From: Deltaproteobacteria bacterium
GTDB taxonomy: Bacteria > Desulfobacterota > Syntrophia > Syntrophales > UBA2210
DNA: 32,071 nt
NCBI GenBank assembly: GCA_016930775.1
Contig: JAFGGB010000098.1
Coordinates: 1 to 32,071 of the forward strand
Direction of reading: 5' to 3'
The position numbers were made by a program, and so were the translations under genes. The notes under the pieces are model-generated. The model was given only the letters and a program-made list of their open reading frames with translations. It did no database searches and was not told the DNA's origin. Within the stretch, counting starts at the first letter, position 1. Each line of letters starts with the position of its first letter. This document shows positions 9,091 to 17,782 of this stretch, one piece after another.

Positions 9091-10337
9091 TGACAGTAAG
9101 CAGAAAACCGGAAGATAAGATTTCGGCGTTGCTGCGAAAGGGAGTCTCGATACTGAATCCGTCGAGTGTCGAGATAGGCAATGATGTGGATATTGAAAGA
9201 ATATCGTCTCGGGGAGTCGTTCTTCACGGCGGGACGAAACTCTGTGGTTCGAAACTCTTGATCGGACCGGACGCGGTGATCGGTTTTGAGGGACCTGCGA
9301 CTGTCGTAGACTGTCAACTTGGCAAAGGCGTTCATCTCAAGGGAGGATTCTTCACAAAGTCCGTTTTCCTTGACAGGTCGGCCATGAGTCTGGGCGCCCA
9401 TGTACGAGAGGCCTGTCTCGTTGAGGAGGAAGCGAGCGGCGCCCATACCGTCGGTCTCAAGCATACGATACTTTTCCCCTTCGTGACCGTAGGCAGTCTC
9501 GTGAATTTCTGCGATTGTCTCATGGCCGGCGGGAACAGCCGGAAAAATCACAGCGAGGTGGGAAGCTCGTATATTCATTTTAATTACACGCCCAATCAGG
9601 ACAAGGCTACGCCCTCTTTGATAGGAGATGTTCCTCGGGGCGTCATGCTTCGGGAGCGGCCGATTTTTCTTGGCGGTCAGGGCGGCATCGTCGGTCCCTT
9701 AAGGATCGGGTACGGGACCGTCGCCGCTGCCGGCACGATCCTCCGTTCCGATTGTCCCAAGGGGGGATCGCTCATTGTCGAGGGAACGCCTCGCGGGATA
9801 GTCCGAAAATTTACGGGAGAGCTCATGGGGAACCTCCGGCGACGGGTTTGCAACAATGTCATCTATATTGCCAATCTGACAGCCTTGCGAGAATGGTACC
9901 GGCACGCTCGAAGAATCTTTTTCGCCGGCGACGGTCATGAAGAAGCCCTGTACCGGGGAGCGCTGGAAAAAATTGACATGGCCGTCGAGGAACGGGTTGG
10001 CCGTCTGGAATCTCTGGCCCTTGCACCGGAGAACCTTTCCGGCGGTGACGAGAAGCACGGCATGGAGGAACTGAAGAGACAGCTTGGCGACAAATGGGAC
10101 GAAGTGAAGGAGATGTTGTCCGATCTCGGTTCCGGCGGGGATGACGGCGATGGAAGAGACGTTTTTCTCGGGAGTCTTCTGAAGGCGAAAGAACGTCACG
10201 GCGACTATATCCCTGCAATTCAATGCCTTGCCGCATCGCAGGCTTCAGTCGGGACGCAATGGCTCCAGTCCATTGTCGATCGTCGCTGCAGCAGAGTTTT
10301 GGGATGTTTGCCTGCTATGAGGTCTTTATCCCGGTGA
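9090..10337 (+). CDS. left-handed beta-helix (hexapeptide repeat) protein, UDP-N-acetylglucosamine pyrophosphorylase-like
   Basis: 1-bp overlap (TGATG) with mnmG; hexapeptide-like repeats; motifs GGNSRKNHSEVGSSYIHFNYTPNQDKATPSLIGDVPRGVML and FLGGQGGIVGP. Confidence 0.75.
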   Translation: MTVSRKPEDKISALLRKGVSILNPSSVEIGNDVDIERISSRGVVLHGGTKLCGSKLLIGPDAVIGFEGPATVVDCQLGKGVHLKGGFFTKSVFLDRSAMSLGAHVREACLVEEEASGAHTVGLKHTILFPFVTVGSLVNFCDCLMAGGNSRKNHSEVGSSYIHFNYTPNQDKATPSLIGDVPRGVMLRERPIFLGGQGGIVGPLRIGYGTVAAAGTILRSDCPKGGSLIVEGTPRGIVRKFTGELMGNLRRRVCNNVIYIANLTALREWYRHARRIFFAGDGHEEALYRGALEKIDMAVEERVGRLESLALAPENLSGGDEKHGMEELKRQLGDKWDEVKEMLSDLGSGGDDGDGRDVFLGSLLKAKERHGDYIPAIQCLAASQASVGTQWLQSIVDRRCSRVLGCLPAMRSLSR

Positions 10338-10446
10338 AACGCCGCCGAGAGGAATGCATACGGGATGCAGCCGCACGAGAAAGACAATACGTTGTTGCTC
10401 TTCCGGGCGGTAAAGAGTCCGGCAAGAGATTGTAAAGGATTGAACT

Positions 10447-11238
10447 ATGCTTGGCGCAATATCGGGAGACATCATTGGTTCCGTCTTCGAGCATCAACCG
10501 GTTAAAACAACAGAGTTCCCTCTTTTCTCAAACGAATCCACCTACACCGACGACACGGTCCTCACCGTCGCCGTAGCGGAGGCGATCCTCAAAGGGGTGG
10601 ATTACGGTCTCGTTATAAGGAGTTACGGGAGAAAATATCCGAATGCTGGTTACGGCATCCGCTTTTATGACTGGCTCCATGATCCCAATCCCCGTCCCTA
10701 TTCAAGCTGGGGAAACGGTTCGGCCATGAGAGTGAGCCCTATCGGGTTCGCCTTCGGCACCGTTGATGAAGTGCTCCGCGAAGCGAGGAGAAGCGCCGAG
10801 ATAACCCACAATCATCCCGAAGGAATCAAGGGGGCGCAATCTGTCGCACTGGCCGTTTTCCTTGCCCGATCGGGCGCTGCGAAGGAGGACATCAAAAAGG
10901 AACTGGCAGGACGTTTCGGCTATGATCTTGATCGACGACTTGATGATATCAGGCCGAGCTATCGCTTTGACGCTTCCTGTCGGGGCACAGTTCCTGAGGC
11001 GATCATCAGTTTTCTAGAGGGTGACGGACTCATCGGCGCCGTGAGAAACGCCGTTTCCCTCGGAGGCGACAGCGACACTCTGGCTGCAATTGCCGGAGGA
11101 ATAGCCGAGGCTTTTTCCGGACCTGTCCCCGACGATGTGTTTATCGAAGCGGCAGCGCGGCTTCCCGGCGAGTTTTTGTCCGTAATCGGCGATTTTTATG
11201 AAGCGGCGGGATTGCCCCACCCCGGCGTTGACCGATGA
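10447..11238 (+). CDS. ADP-ribosylglycohydrolase (DraG/ARH family)
   Basis: MLGAISGDIIGSVFE, TYTDDTVLTVAVAEAIL, NGSAMRVSPIG, ITHNHPEGIKGAQ, GGDSDTLAAIAGGIAEA. Confidence 0.93.
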   Translation: MLGAISGDIIGSVFEHQPVKTTEFPLFSNESTYTDDTVLTVAVAEAILKGVDYGLVIRSYGRKYPNAGYGIRFYDWLHDPNPRPYSSWGNGSAMRVSPIGFAFGTVDEVLREARRSAEITHNHPEGIKGAQSVALAVFLARSGAAKEDIKKELAGRFGYDLDRRLDDIRPSYRFDASCRGTVPEAIISFLEGDGLIGAVRNAVSLGGDSDTLAAIAGGIAEAFSGPVPDDVFIEAAARLPGEFLSVIGDFYEAAGLPHPGVDR

Positions 11239-11256
11239 GAGGCGAACCTTCCGGAT

Positions 11257-12051
11257 TCAGCAGGGGAGATTTTTCAGGAGTTTCTTGGTCTCTGTCACTA
11301 TCCTCGGCATGATTTTGCCGGCCATTTCCGTTATCACCACGTCGGCAAGCCTGTCGCATGGCGTCGGGCTCATATTGACGATCACGAGCGACGCCCCGGC
11401 GGCCTTTGCGTAGCCCGGCATGAACGAGGCGGGCTGGACCGCAAGGGATGAACCGACGACAATGAAGAGATCGCAGGATTCGGCATGGCATGTTGCCGCT
11501 TCGATGGTGTTCAGAGGCAGTTGCTCCCCAAAGAAGACAACATTAGGTTTCAGCATTCCGTGGCACCGCTTGCACAGAGGGATCTCCTTGCCGTTCAGCA
11601 ACTGTTCTCTGATCGCCTCCATTGCAAAGAGACTGCTGCAATCGAGACATTTGGCCCATTGCATGTTGCCGTGAAGCTCGTAGACCCGGTCCTGGGAACT
11701 CCCCGCTTTCTGATGAAGATCGTCGATGTTTTGCGTGATGATGCAGTCGAGTCTGCCCATTTGCTCCAGTTCCGCTATGGCACGATGAGCCCTGTTCGGT
11801 TCGATGTTTCTGAACAGGCCCTCCTCAACGAGGATTTTCCACTGTTTTCTCCTGGTTTCATCGCTTGCTATGAACTTCTGGATTGTGAAATCGTCAGGAT
11901 CGAAACGGGTCCAAATTCCTCCGGGACTTCTAAAATCGGGAATGCCTGATTCTGTGCTGATGCCGGCGCCGGTGAATACAACAATACGTTCGGCCCGCGC
12001 GATCATCGACGCAACGAGCGCTATCTTTTCGGTTAATCCCTTTTCCGTCAC
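11257..12051 (-). CDS. SIR2-family NAD-dependent deacylase (sirtuin)
   Basis: VVFTGAGISTESGIPDFRSPGGIW, TQNIDDLHQKAG, ELHGN, Zn ligands CLDC/CKRC, KPNVVFFGEQLP, VVGSSLAVQPA. Confidence 0.95.
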   Translation of the reverse strand: MTEKGLTEKIALVASMIARAERIVVFTGAGISTESGIPDFRSPGGIWTRFDPDDFTIQKFIASDETRRKQWKILVEEGLFRNIEPNRAHRAIAELEQMGRLDCIITQNIDDLHQKAGSSQDRVYELHGNMQWAKCLDCSSLFAMEAIREQLLNGKEIPLCKRCHGMLKPNVVFFGEQLPLNTIEAATCHAESCDLFIVVGSSLAVQPASFMPGYAKAAGASLVIVNMSPTPCDRLADVVITEMAGKIMPRIVTETKKLLKNLPC

Positions 12052-12118
12052 TGTTTCGCCCCTCGAAATTTACTGAAGGTCTTCTACCACAGTTGCGCCT
12101 TCCGATCATTGGTATTTT

Positions 12119-13672
12119 TCAGACCTGCGAAGGGACTGCGGCGCTCTTGAAAGAGCCTTGGGTTGCCAGAGCGAAAAAGGGGGCATGGTTCGATGTGAAA
12201 ATCGGAGGATCCCGGTTGAGTATAACGGCTATGGCGGAATTGCGTTTGAATTCACGGTCGAGGAACTGCCGCACGAGGGACCGTTCCCAACCCTTGGGAT
12301 GTTTGAACCGCCGGTAGAGAGAAAGATCGCCCGGATAGAATTCATCGGTTTGAAGCCAGGCGGTGTCGGGACCATAGGCTGGCATGTTGAAAATGGCGAC
12401 GTTCAAAAAACTTATATCGTCGCGGTGATCAACGACGAATTCCATGGTCCGCCGCGCCTCTTCATAACTCTCGGGCGGTGTCCCAAAAAGAAGATAAACA
12501 TAGGAGGCTATCCCTGCCTTTCGAAGTTGTTTCAGCGCATTCGATGCCGTCGCAAGTTTAATTCCCTTCTGTAGAGCATCCAACACTCCTTGATCGCCGG
12601 ACTCAATGCCTAATTTGAGCATAACGCAGCCCGATCGCTTCAGATCCATGCAAAAACCTTCGTCGGCGAGCTTTTCCGTAACTCGTGCGAAGCCGTACCA
12701 TGGAACTCCCAATGGTACGGTCGCCAGATAATTCAGGAGAGCGGGGCTCATGGCATTATCCACAAAATGTACGAGAAAGGGTTTCGTTGTGGTGATCAAC
12801 GATTCAAGTTCACTGGCAATTTCATCGACAGGTCGTGCAGCGTAGACAGTTCCTTCCGCACGCTCCGGGCAGAATGAGCAGCGGTTCCAGTAACAACCCC
12901 AAGAAGCGCTGTAAGGAAGGATGAAACCGGGAGAGAGGTATTCTACGGTTTTGAAATCGGTGTAGTCGGAGGAGATTAAATCGTTATCCAAAGACAGACC
13001 GGCAAGATTAACAAGGGTCTCCTCGCCCGGCCCGGCGATCAGTTTGTCTACATAACCGGAGAAAGGGTTCGACCACAGAGGGTTGCTGAGCCACGACGTG
13101 ACGAGACCGCCGCCCAGGATAACGGGAACTGACGGAACAAGGCGACGTACGATGCCGATCATGGCAAAGGTCGTCAACGCCTGGCTCAGGTAATTGAGCG
13201 AAAAACCCAGGAATGCGGGTGTAGTCTTCTCAAGTGCGCCGGCGAGACGCTTCTCAAAATAAGGGCTAAAGGGGTTTTTTTCGGGGTGATCCGCCGCATC
13301 GATGAGGTCATCGCTTCGCAGCGGCGACTGGGCATGGTGCTGAAAGTTGCCGAGGCTAACATGGGTGTCGAAGGGACGCGAGAGTTCATCGAGAAGGCGA
13401 TTGAGATCCTTCACGGTTCTCCTGTAGCGGTCGATGTTTTCGTAAAGGCGCCACTGTCTAAGATATTTCAGATTGCTTTCTCGGTTGCGCAGAGCCCGTT
13501 TCGTCCATGTGTTCTCAACCACTGGGGATTGTCCCAGGAGATCAAGGAGTCCCTCGACATTCGCATCGATAATGTCGCAGGAACAACCATGCCGCCGAAG
13601 ACTTCCGGCCAATTTTGCGATGCCGGCCGGCGCCTCGCTGGGTTTCGTCACAGGCGGGTTGATGAGGAGCAT
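12119..13672 (-). CDS. B12-binding-domain-type radical SAM protein
   Basis: N-terminal LLINPP...GIAKLAGSLRRHG; radical SAM cluster motif SWGCYWNRCSFC (Cx4Cx2C); ...LKLGIESGDQGVLDALQKG... and YLLFGTPPES. Confidence 0.87.
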   Translation of the reverse strand: MLLINPPVTKPSEAPAGIAKLAGSLRRHGCSCDIIDANVEGLLDLLGQSPVVENTWTKRALRNRESNLKYLRQWRLYENIDRYRRTVKDLNRLLDELSRPFDTHVSLGNFQHHAQSPLRSDDLIDAADHPEKNPFSPYFEKRLAGALEKTTPAFLGFSLNYLSQALTTFAMIGIVRRLVPSVPVILGGGLVTSWLSNPLWSNPFSGYVDKLIAGPGEETLVNLAGLSLDNDLISSDYTDFKTVEYLSPGFILPYSASWGCYWNRCSFCPERAEGTVYAARPVDEIASELESLITTTKPFLVHFVDNAMSPALLNYLATVPLGVPWYGFARVTEKLADEGFCMDLKRSGCVMLKLGIESGDQGVLDALQKGIKLATASNALKQLRKAGIASYVYLLFGTPPESYEEARRTMEFVVDHRDDISFLNVAIFNMPAYGPDTAWLQTDEFYPGDLSLYRRFKHPKGWERSLVRQFLDREFKRNSAIAVILNRDPPIFTSNHAPFFALATQGSFKSAAVPSQV

Positions 13673-13826
13673 TACGATGGCGTTCGCTCCATTATAGTAG
13701 AGATATATTACTATAAAAAAAAAGAACGTTCCATTGCAACACTAAACATGACTGTACAAACGAGATTTTCTTTTGCCAGAAGATCCGACTCTGGTAATAT
13801 TCCGGCAAATTGAACGGGAGGTTAAC

Positions 13827-14279
13827 GTGTCTGCTGAACTTTCTTTTGAAGAAATAGATCCTGATCTGAAGCGGGCTGTCATGGAGCGTGTCAATCTGTC
13901 GCCGTACTGGTCGCTTCTCGGGATGCGACTTCTCGATATGAAGAAGGGTTGGGCTGTGGTGGCACTTCCCTTTTCGGACAAACTTCTGCAGAGTCTTGGC
14001 ATCGTTCACGGCGAGGCCATCTGTTCTGTTGCCGATTCGGCTATCGGACTCGCCCTGAAAGGGCTTTTGGATCCCGGGGAGGTTTTTGTAACGGCGGAAA
14101 TAAAGCTGAATTTCATAAAGTCCTTTGAGCGCGGTGAAGTGCAGGCGGCAGCCAGGATTGTACACCGCGGCGCCACGACGGCTCTGGGCGAGGTGGACGT
14201 TCGGAACGGCGCCGGAGAACTCGTGGCCAAGGGGCTTGCAACCTTTATTGTCAGGAAGACTCGCGATGAGGAGGGGTGA
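13827..14279 (+). CDS. hotdog-fold (PaaI-like) thioesterase
   Basis: GTG start after GGGAGG; motifs PFSDKLLQSLGIVHGEAICSVADSAIGLAL and AEIKLNFIKSFERGEVQAAARIVHRG. ORF track start is an upstream TTG at 13773. Confidence 0.85.
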   Translation: MSAELSFEEIDPDLKRAVMERVNLSPYWSLLGMRLLDMKKGWAVVALPFSDKLLQSLGIVHGEAICSVADSAIGLALKGLLDPGEVFVTAEIKLNFIKSFERGEVQAAARIVHRGATTALGEVDVRNGAGELVAKGLATFIVRKTRDEEG

Positions 14280-14293
14280 ACGATGATGAACGT

Positions 14294-14339
14294 GTAAAAG
14301 GTCGAAGGATGCAGCGAAAGGCAGCATCCGGACTTTTAC
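14294..14339. terminator. bidirectional terminator-like hairpin between convergent genes
   Basis: GTAAAAGgTCgaaGGATGC-loop-GCATCCgGACTTTTAC. Confidence 0.65.
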
Positions 14340-14355
14340 GAAGGCGTCGCATGAT

Positions 14356-15375
14356 TCATATCGCAATGGTTGCCCTTAATCGCCGGTAGAGAATACTCAA
14401 AAGACTGTTGGAGAAGACGGCGGCCGAGGTGATCAGGAGTATGCGTCGAACCTTGCCTCGTCCGATTTTCACGGTATGACCCAGGAAGAGATTGCGATTG
14501 TTTGCCACTTTTGCCAGGGACGCCGCTGCCATAAAAAGCGGCCACAGGCAGAAGAGCCGAAATCGGATGAAGCGGCGAGGAATATCAAGGCTATAGAGCA
14601 GAGCTTCATCAAGATATGACACAGCCAATCCGATGAGCCGACGGTAAACGGCGACGAAGGCCGCTTCATTGCCGATATAACCGTTAATTCGAGGATCGAT
14701 GCCTGCCTCCGTGAAAAAAGAGATCGGCACATAGCACCATCCCCTTTCGCGGTCTCCGTAAAAATCCTTGGCGATATTGGTCAACTGCAGGCCTAGACCG
14801 AAGGCTACGCTCCGTTTAATCAGTTGACTTTGCAAGGATTCCGAAAAAGGGGGAGGCCCGTCGGACGCGAGAGAGGTGATCATCAATCCCACGGTGCCGG
14901 CTACGTAATAACAGTACCTCTCCAATTCGTCCTGATCGTTAAGGAAGGCATTGCCCTGCTGCTCAGAGCCCTTTCGCTGAAAATCGGCCATTCCCCGGGC
15001 CATTTCCTGCACGTGTTTCGATATGATTGCTCTGTGACGCTGTGGGAGCCTGAAAAGCTCATTAAAAACCCGATTGCTGTTTTTCAGGAGATCAATTTCA
15101 TCGGAGTCATTCGACAGGGGGATGTCGGCAAGAAATTTTTCAACGGCCTCGCGAACGCTTCCCGGGAGGGAAAAAAGCGAGGCATATTCGCACAGTTTTT
15201 GCGATTTAAAATGCGCCTCCAGCAAAGGGTCGTCTTCGATTGTATCAACAATTCGGCAGAGCAGGTAGGCAACGAGGATGCTGCGGTAGAGATCGCCCCT
15301 GAGAACGCCGATATTCAGAGCGAATGTTCTGGATACTTTGGAGAGAAAGTAACGGCAGAATTCTAAGTCATTCAT
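14356..15375 (-). CDS. squalene synthase (farnesyl-diphosphate farnesyltransferase) family
   Basis: LCRIVDTIEDD, ERYCYYVAGTVGLMIT, AFGLGLQLTNIAKDFYGDRERGWCYVP. Confidence 0.88.
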   Translation of the reverse strand: MNDLEFCRYFLSKVSRTFALNIGVLRGDLYRSILVAYLLCRIVDTIEDDPLLEAHFKSQKLCEYASLFSLPGSVREAVEKFLADIPLSNDSDEIDLLKNSNRVFNELFRLPQRHRAIISKHVQEMARGMADFQRKGSEQQGNAFLNDQDELERYCYYVAGTVGLMITSLASDGPPPFSESLQSQLIKRSVAFGLGLQLTNIAKDFYGDRERGWCYVPISFFTEAGIDPRINGYIGNEAAFVAVYRRLIGLAVSYLDEALLYSLDIPRRFIRFRLFCLWPLFMAAASLAKVANNRNLFLGHTVKIGRGKVRRILLITSAAVFSNSLLSILYRRLRATIAI

Positions 15376-15507
15376 TTCGGATTGCTCAATACGGCGCCAC
15401 GCGATGCTTTACTCCTGAGGAGAGTACTCCATGGGAGTCTTGGATACAAGCACAAAGGTCCGTATGAATAGCTTGTTGGCATTTATTGGGGGGCTTTCAA
15501 AGGAGGT

Positions 15508-15533
15508 GGAGGGGCATCCTTGGATACCCCTCC
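15508..15533. repeat. strong inverted repeat / RNA hairpin in intergenic region
   Basis: GGAGGGGCATCC-tt-GGATACCCCTCC: 12-nt arms, one mismatch. Confidence 0.6.
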
Positions 15534-15647
15534 GACGGAGACTGTCAGCAACCGATCATCTGCAACAAATCTTCGCAAATACGCTTCAAGGGTTTCGCCA
15601 GAATAGGAGGAAGTTATTCATGGCTTTTAACGTATTTGACATTGTTA

Positions 15648-15665
15648 TATGCAATCGATGTGCCA
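15648..15665 (-). promoter_or_regulatory. sigma-54 (-24/-12) promoter reading leftward
   Basis: Minus strand TGGCAC-ATCGA-TTGCATA; GG-N10-GC spacing exact. Confidence 0.75.
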
Positions 15666-15828
15666 GGACGCCATATAATGGTTTAAGTGTTTGTTTATAT
15701 TAACAATCGTTCTTGGCAGCCGTGTCAGTTGAGCGGAGAGAGAAACGTAAAAAACGTCGAACCGTGGAGGGTCTTGCAAAATATAGTATTTAATATCAAA
15801 TAGATATATCGATACGGCAAATTCTCTT

Positions 15829-15846
15829 TTCGACAATTTTGTCGAA
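15829..15846. promoter_or_regulatory. 18-bp palindrome, candidate activator (enhancer) site
   Basis: TTCGACAA-TT-TTGTCGAA with perfect 8-bp arms, about 165 bp upstream of the -24 element. Confidence 0.5.
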
Positions 15847-16026
15847 CGACGACAAGGTTCTGCAACCAAATCTCTCTACTAAAATAGACTATGCCGTGGT
15901 ATAGAAAGATGGAAAATGCCGACAATGAGAAGTAACTATCATGATATAAAGGTGTTGTGGCGCTGGCCGCTCGTTCTTTCTTTTCCACGGTGGGTGTTGC
16001 ATTGAAAAAGCTTCAGGTGCGAATAT

Positions 16027-17775
16027 ATGACAGGTAAAATCAATAAGACATCGCTCTACATACGGCCTTTGACGGTGGCGTTGATAGCCGTCGTCTTCGT
16101 TACGCTGATTCTCTTTATGGGACTTATGGATCAGGGGAGACTTGATAAAGCCCTCGTTGGTTTCCTGGAGAACCGGGGACTCGACGTTATCAAGACGGTG
16201 GAAAAAGTTTCGCAGGAAAATCTGAATTATCTTTACCAGACGCTCCGGAGGGATCATAAAGGCGAATCCTTCGTTCCGATCACCAAGGACCCGTCCTCTT
16301 CGCAGGAATTGCTCATAAACGCTCTCGTCGACATAGGGCGTGAAGTTGATAAATCATGGCAGGCAGGAACGGTCAGTGAAGAAAGCCTCAAGGAAGTCGC
16401 CGAGCAGAGGAAATTATGGCTCCTCGCCCTCCTCGATCAGGATGAACGGGTTGTCCTGCGTACAAGGGATTTTCTTGAAGACACCCCGGTCGACTCTCGA
16501 GCTCCTCATTCCGACGATAAGGGCATGTTCATCGATCTGTTCAAGAAGATCGGCAAACTCGATGAGATCGGGTACATAGCTCTGCGACGGAAGGACGGGA
16601 GCGGCACCGTCGTGATCGCCTTGGACAATAAGGGGCTCCGATACTGGAGCACTAAAATTGCCGTTAAGAAAACAATAGAGGAAGTGGGGTGGGGTCATGG
16701 CCTGAAGTATCTCACCGTTCACGATCTAGATCATCAAACCCTCGCGCTGGCCGGCGAGATTCCCCGTGCCGTTCAGGAAGAAAGAGGATTCGTCGATGCG
16801 GTAGTTTCAGGGAAAACGGCAGGACTGAACCGCAAGATAACGATCGGCGAACTTCGATTGCTGGAAGTAATGGCGCCCATACACCTTGATGGCAGCATCG
16901 TCGCGTATGCTCGGCTCGGTCTTGAACGGGAAACGGCTGACAGAATACTCTATGAAAACAAGAATCGCATGTTTATCATGATGCTTCTCGTCGTTGTCAT
17001 CGGCGTTCTCTCCATATTGTTTCTCTATCAGAATCAGAACCGTCATTTGAATCGGATGGAGGAGATGACGAAGAAGCTGGAACGAGCGGAACGTTTCTCG
17101 GCGCTGGGCCAGCTTGCCGCTGGAGTGGCTCATGAGATACGAAATCCCTTGAATGCCATCAGTATGGCAAGCCAGCGCCTTCAGCGGGAGTACGCACCTA
17201 AAGACGAAGAAACCAAGGCGCGGGAGTTCCAGCGAATCACGGGAATCATCCGTGACGAAATACGTCGGCTCAACGGCATCATCGAGGAGTTTATTACATT
17301 TTTTAAGAGCAGGAAACTTGAACTGCACGATCAGAACCTCATAGATGTAATGGAAAAGATTGTCGAGCTTATTCGCGAGGAAGCAGTTTCCCGGGGGATC
17401 TCCATCGATACGCGATTCAACGGCGCCGGCATCATCGTGCCCATGGACGTTGATAAGATGAAGCAGGCCATTCTCAATATTCTGAAAAACGCCATGGAAT
17501 CAATTTCAGGAGAGGGACGGATCACCGTTTCAGTCGATGCCGAGAATCGAGATCAGGTCAGCATCAAGATAAGCGACAGCGGTTCCGGTCTAACGAAAAG
17601 GGAGATTAATAAGATATTCAGTCCCGAGTACACAACCAAGGAAAAAGGCCTCGGGCTGGGCCTGCCGCTGGCTCATGAGATCGTGAGCGGCCACCGGGGA
17701 GAGATACACGTAACTAGCGTTCAGGGTGGGGGAACTACATTTGACATCGTTCTGCCGGTGGGAGGTCAGAAGTAA
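16027..17775 (+). CDS. membrane sensor histidine kinase (HisKA + HATPase_c)
   Basis: Two TM helices; H-box ALGQLAAGVAHEIRNPLNAI; N-box NILKNAMES; G-boxes DSGSGL and EKGLGLGLPLAHEIV. Confidence 0.95.
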   Translation: MTGKINKTSLYIRPLTVALIAVVFVTLILFMGLMDQGRLDKALVGFLENRGLDVIKTVEKVSQENLNYLYQTLRRDHKGESFVPITKDPSSSQELLINALVDIGREVDKSWQAGTVSEESLKEVAEQRKLWLLALLDQDERVVLRTRDFLEDTPVDSRAPHSDDKGMFIDLFKKIGKLDEIGYIALRRKDGSGTVVIALDNKGLRYWSTKIAVKKTIEEVGWGHGLKYLTVHDLDHQTLALAGEIPRAVQEERGFVDAVVSGKTAGLNRKITIGELRLLEVMAPIHLDGSIVAYARLGLERETADRILYENKNRMFIMMLLVVVIGVLSILFLYQNQNRHLNRMEEMTKKLERAERFSALGQLAAGVAHEIRNPLNAISMASQRLQREYAPKDEETKAREFQRITGIIRDEIRRLNGIIEEFITFFKSRKLELHDQNLIDVMEKIVELIREEAVSRGISIDTRFNGAGIIVPMDVDKMKQAILNILKNAMESISGEGRITVSVDAENRDQVSIKISDSGSGLTKREINKIFSPEYTTKEKGLGLGLPLAHEIVSGHRGEIHVTSVQGGGTTFDIVLPVGGQK

Positions 17776-17782
17776 TTTTGTT

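Noticed and set aside
10223-10435. Possible frameshift at the C-terminus of the beta-helix protein, with an overlapping ORF continuing past 10337
   Set aside because: Cannot be judged without homologs; the alternative frames show no recognised motif.
10447-12051. DraG-sirtuin pair as an anti-phage defence module
   Set aside because: No toxin, NADase effector, mobile element or other defence gene nearby; canonical housekeeping-like motifs.
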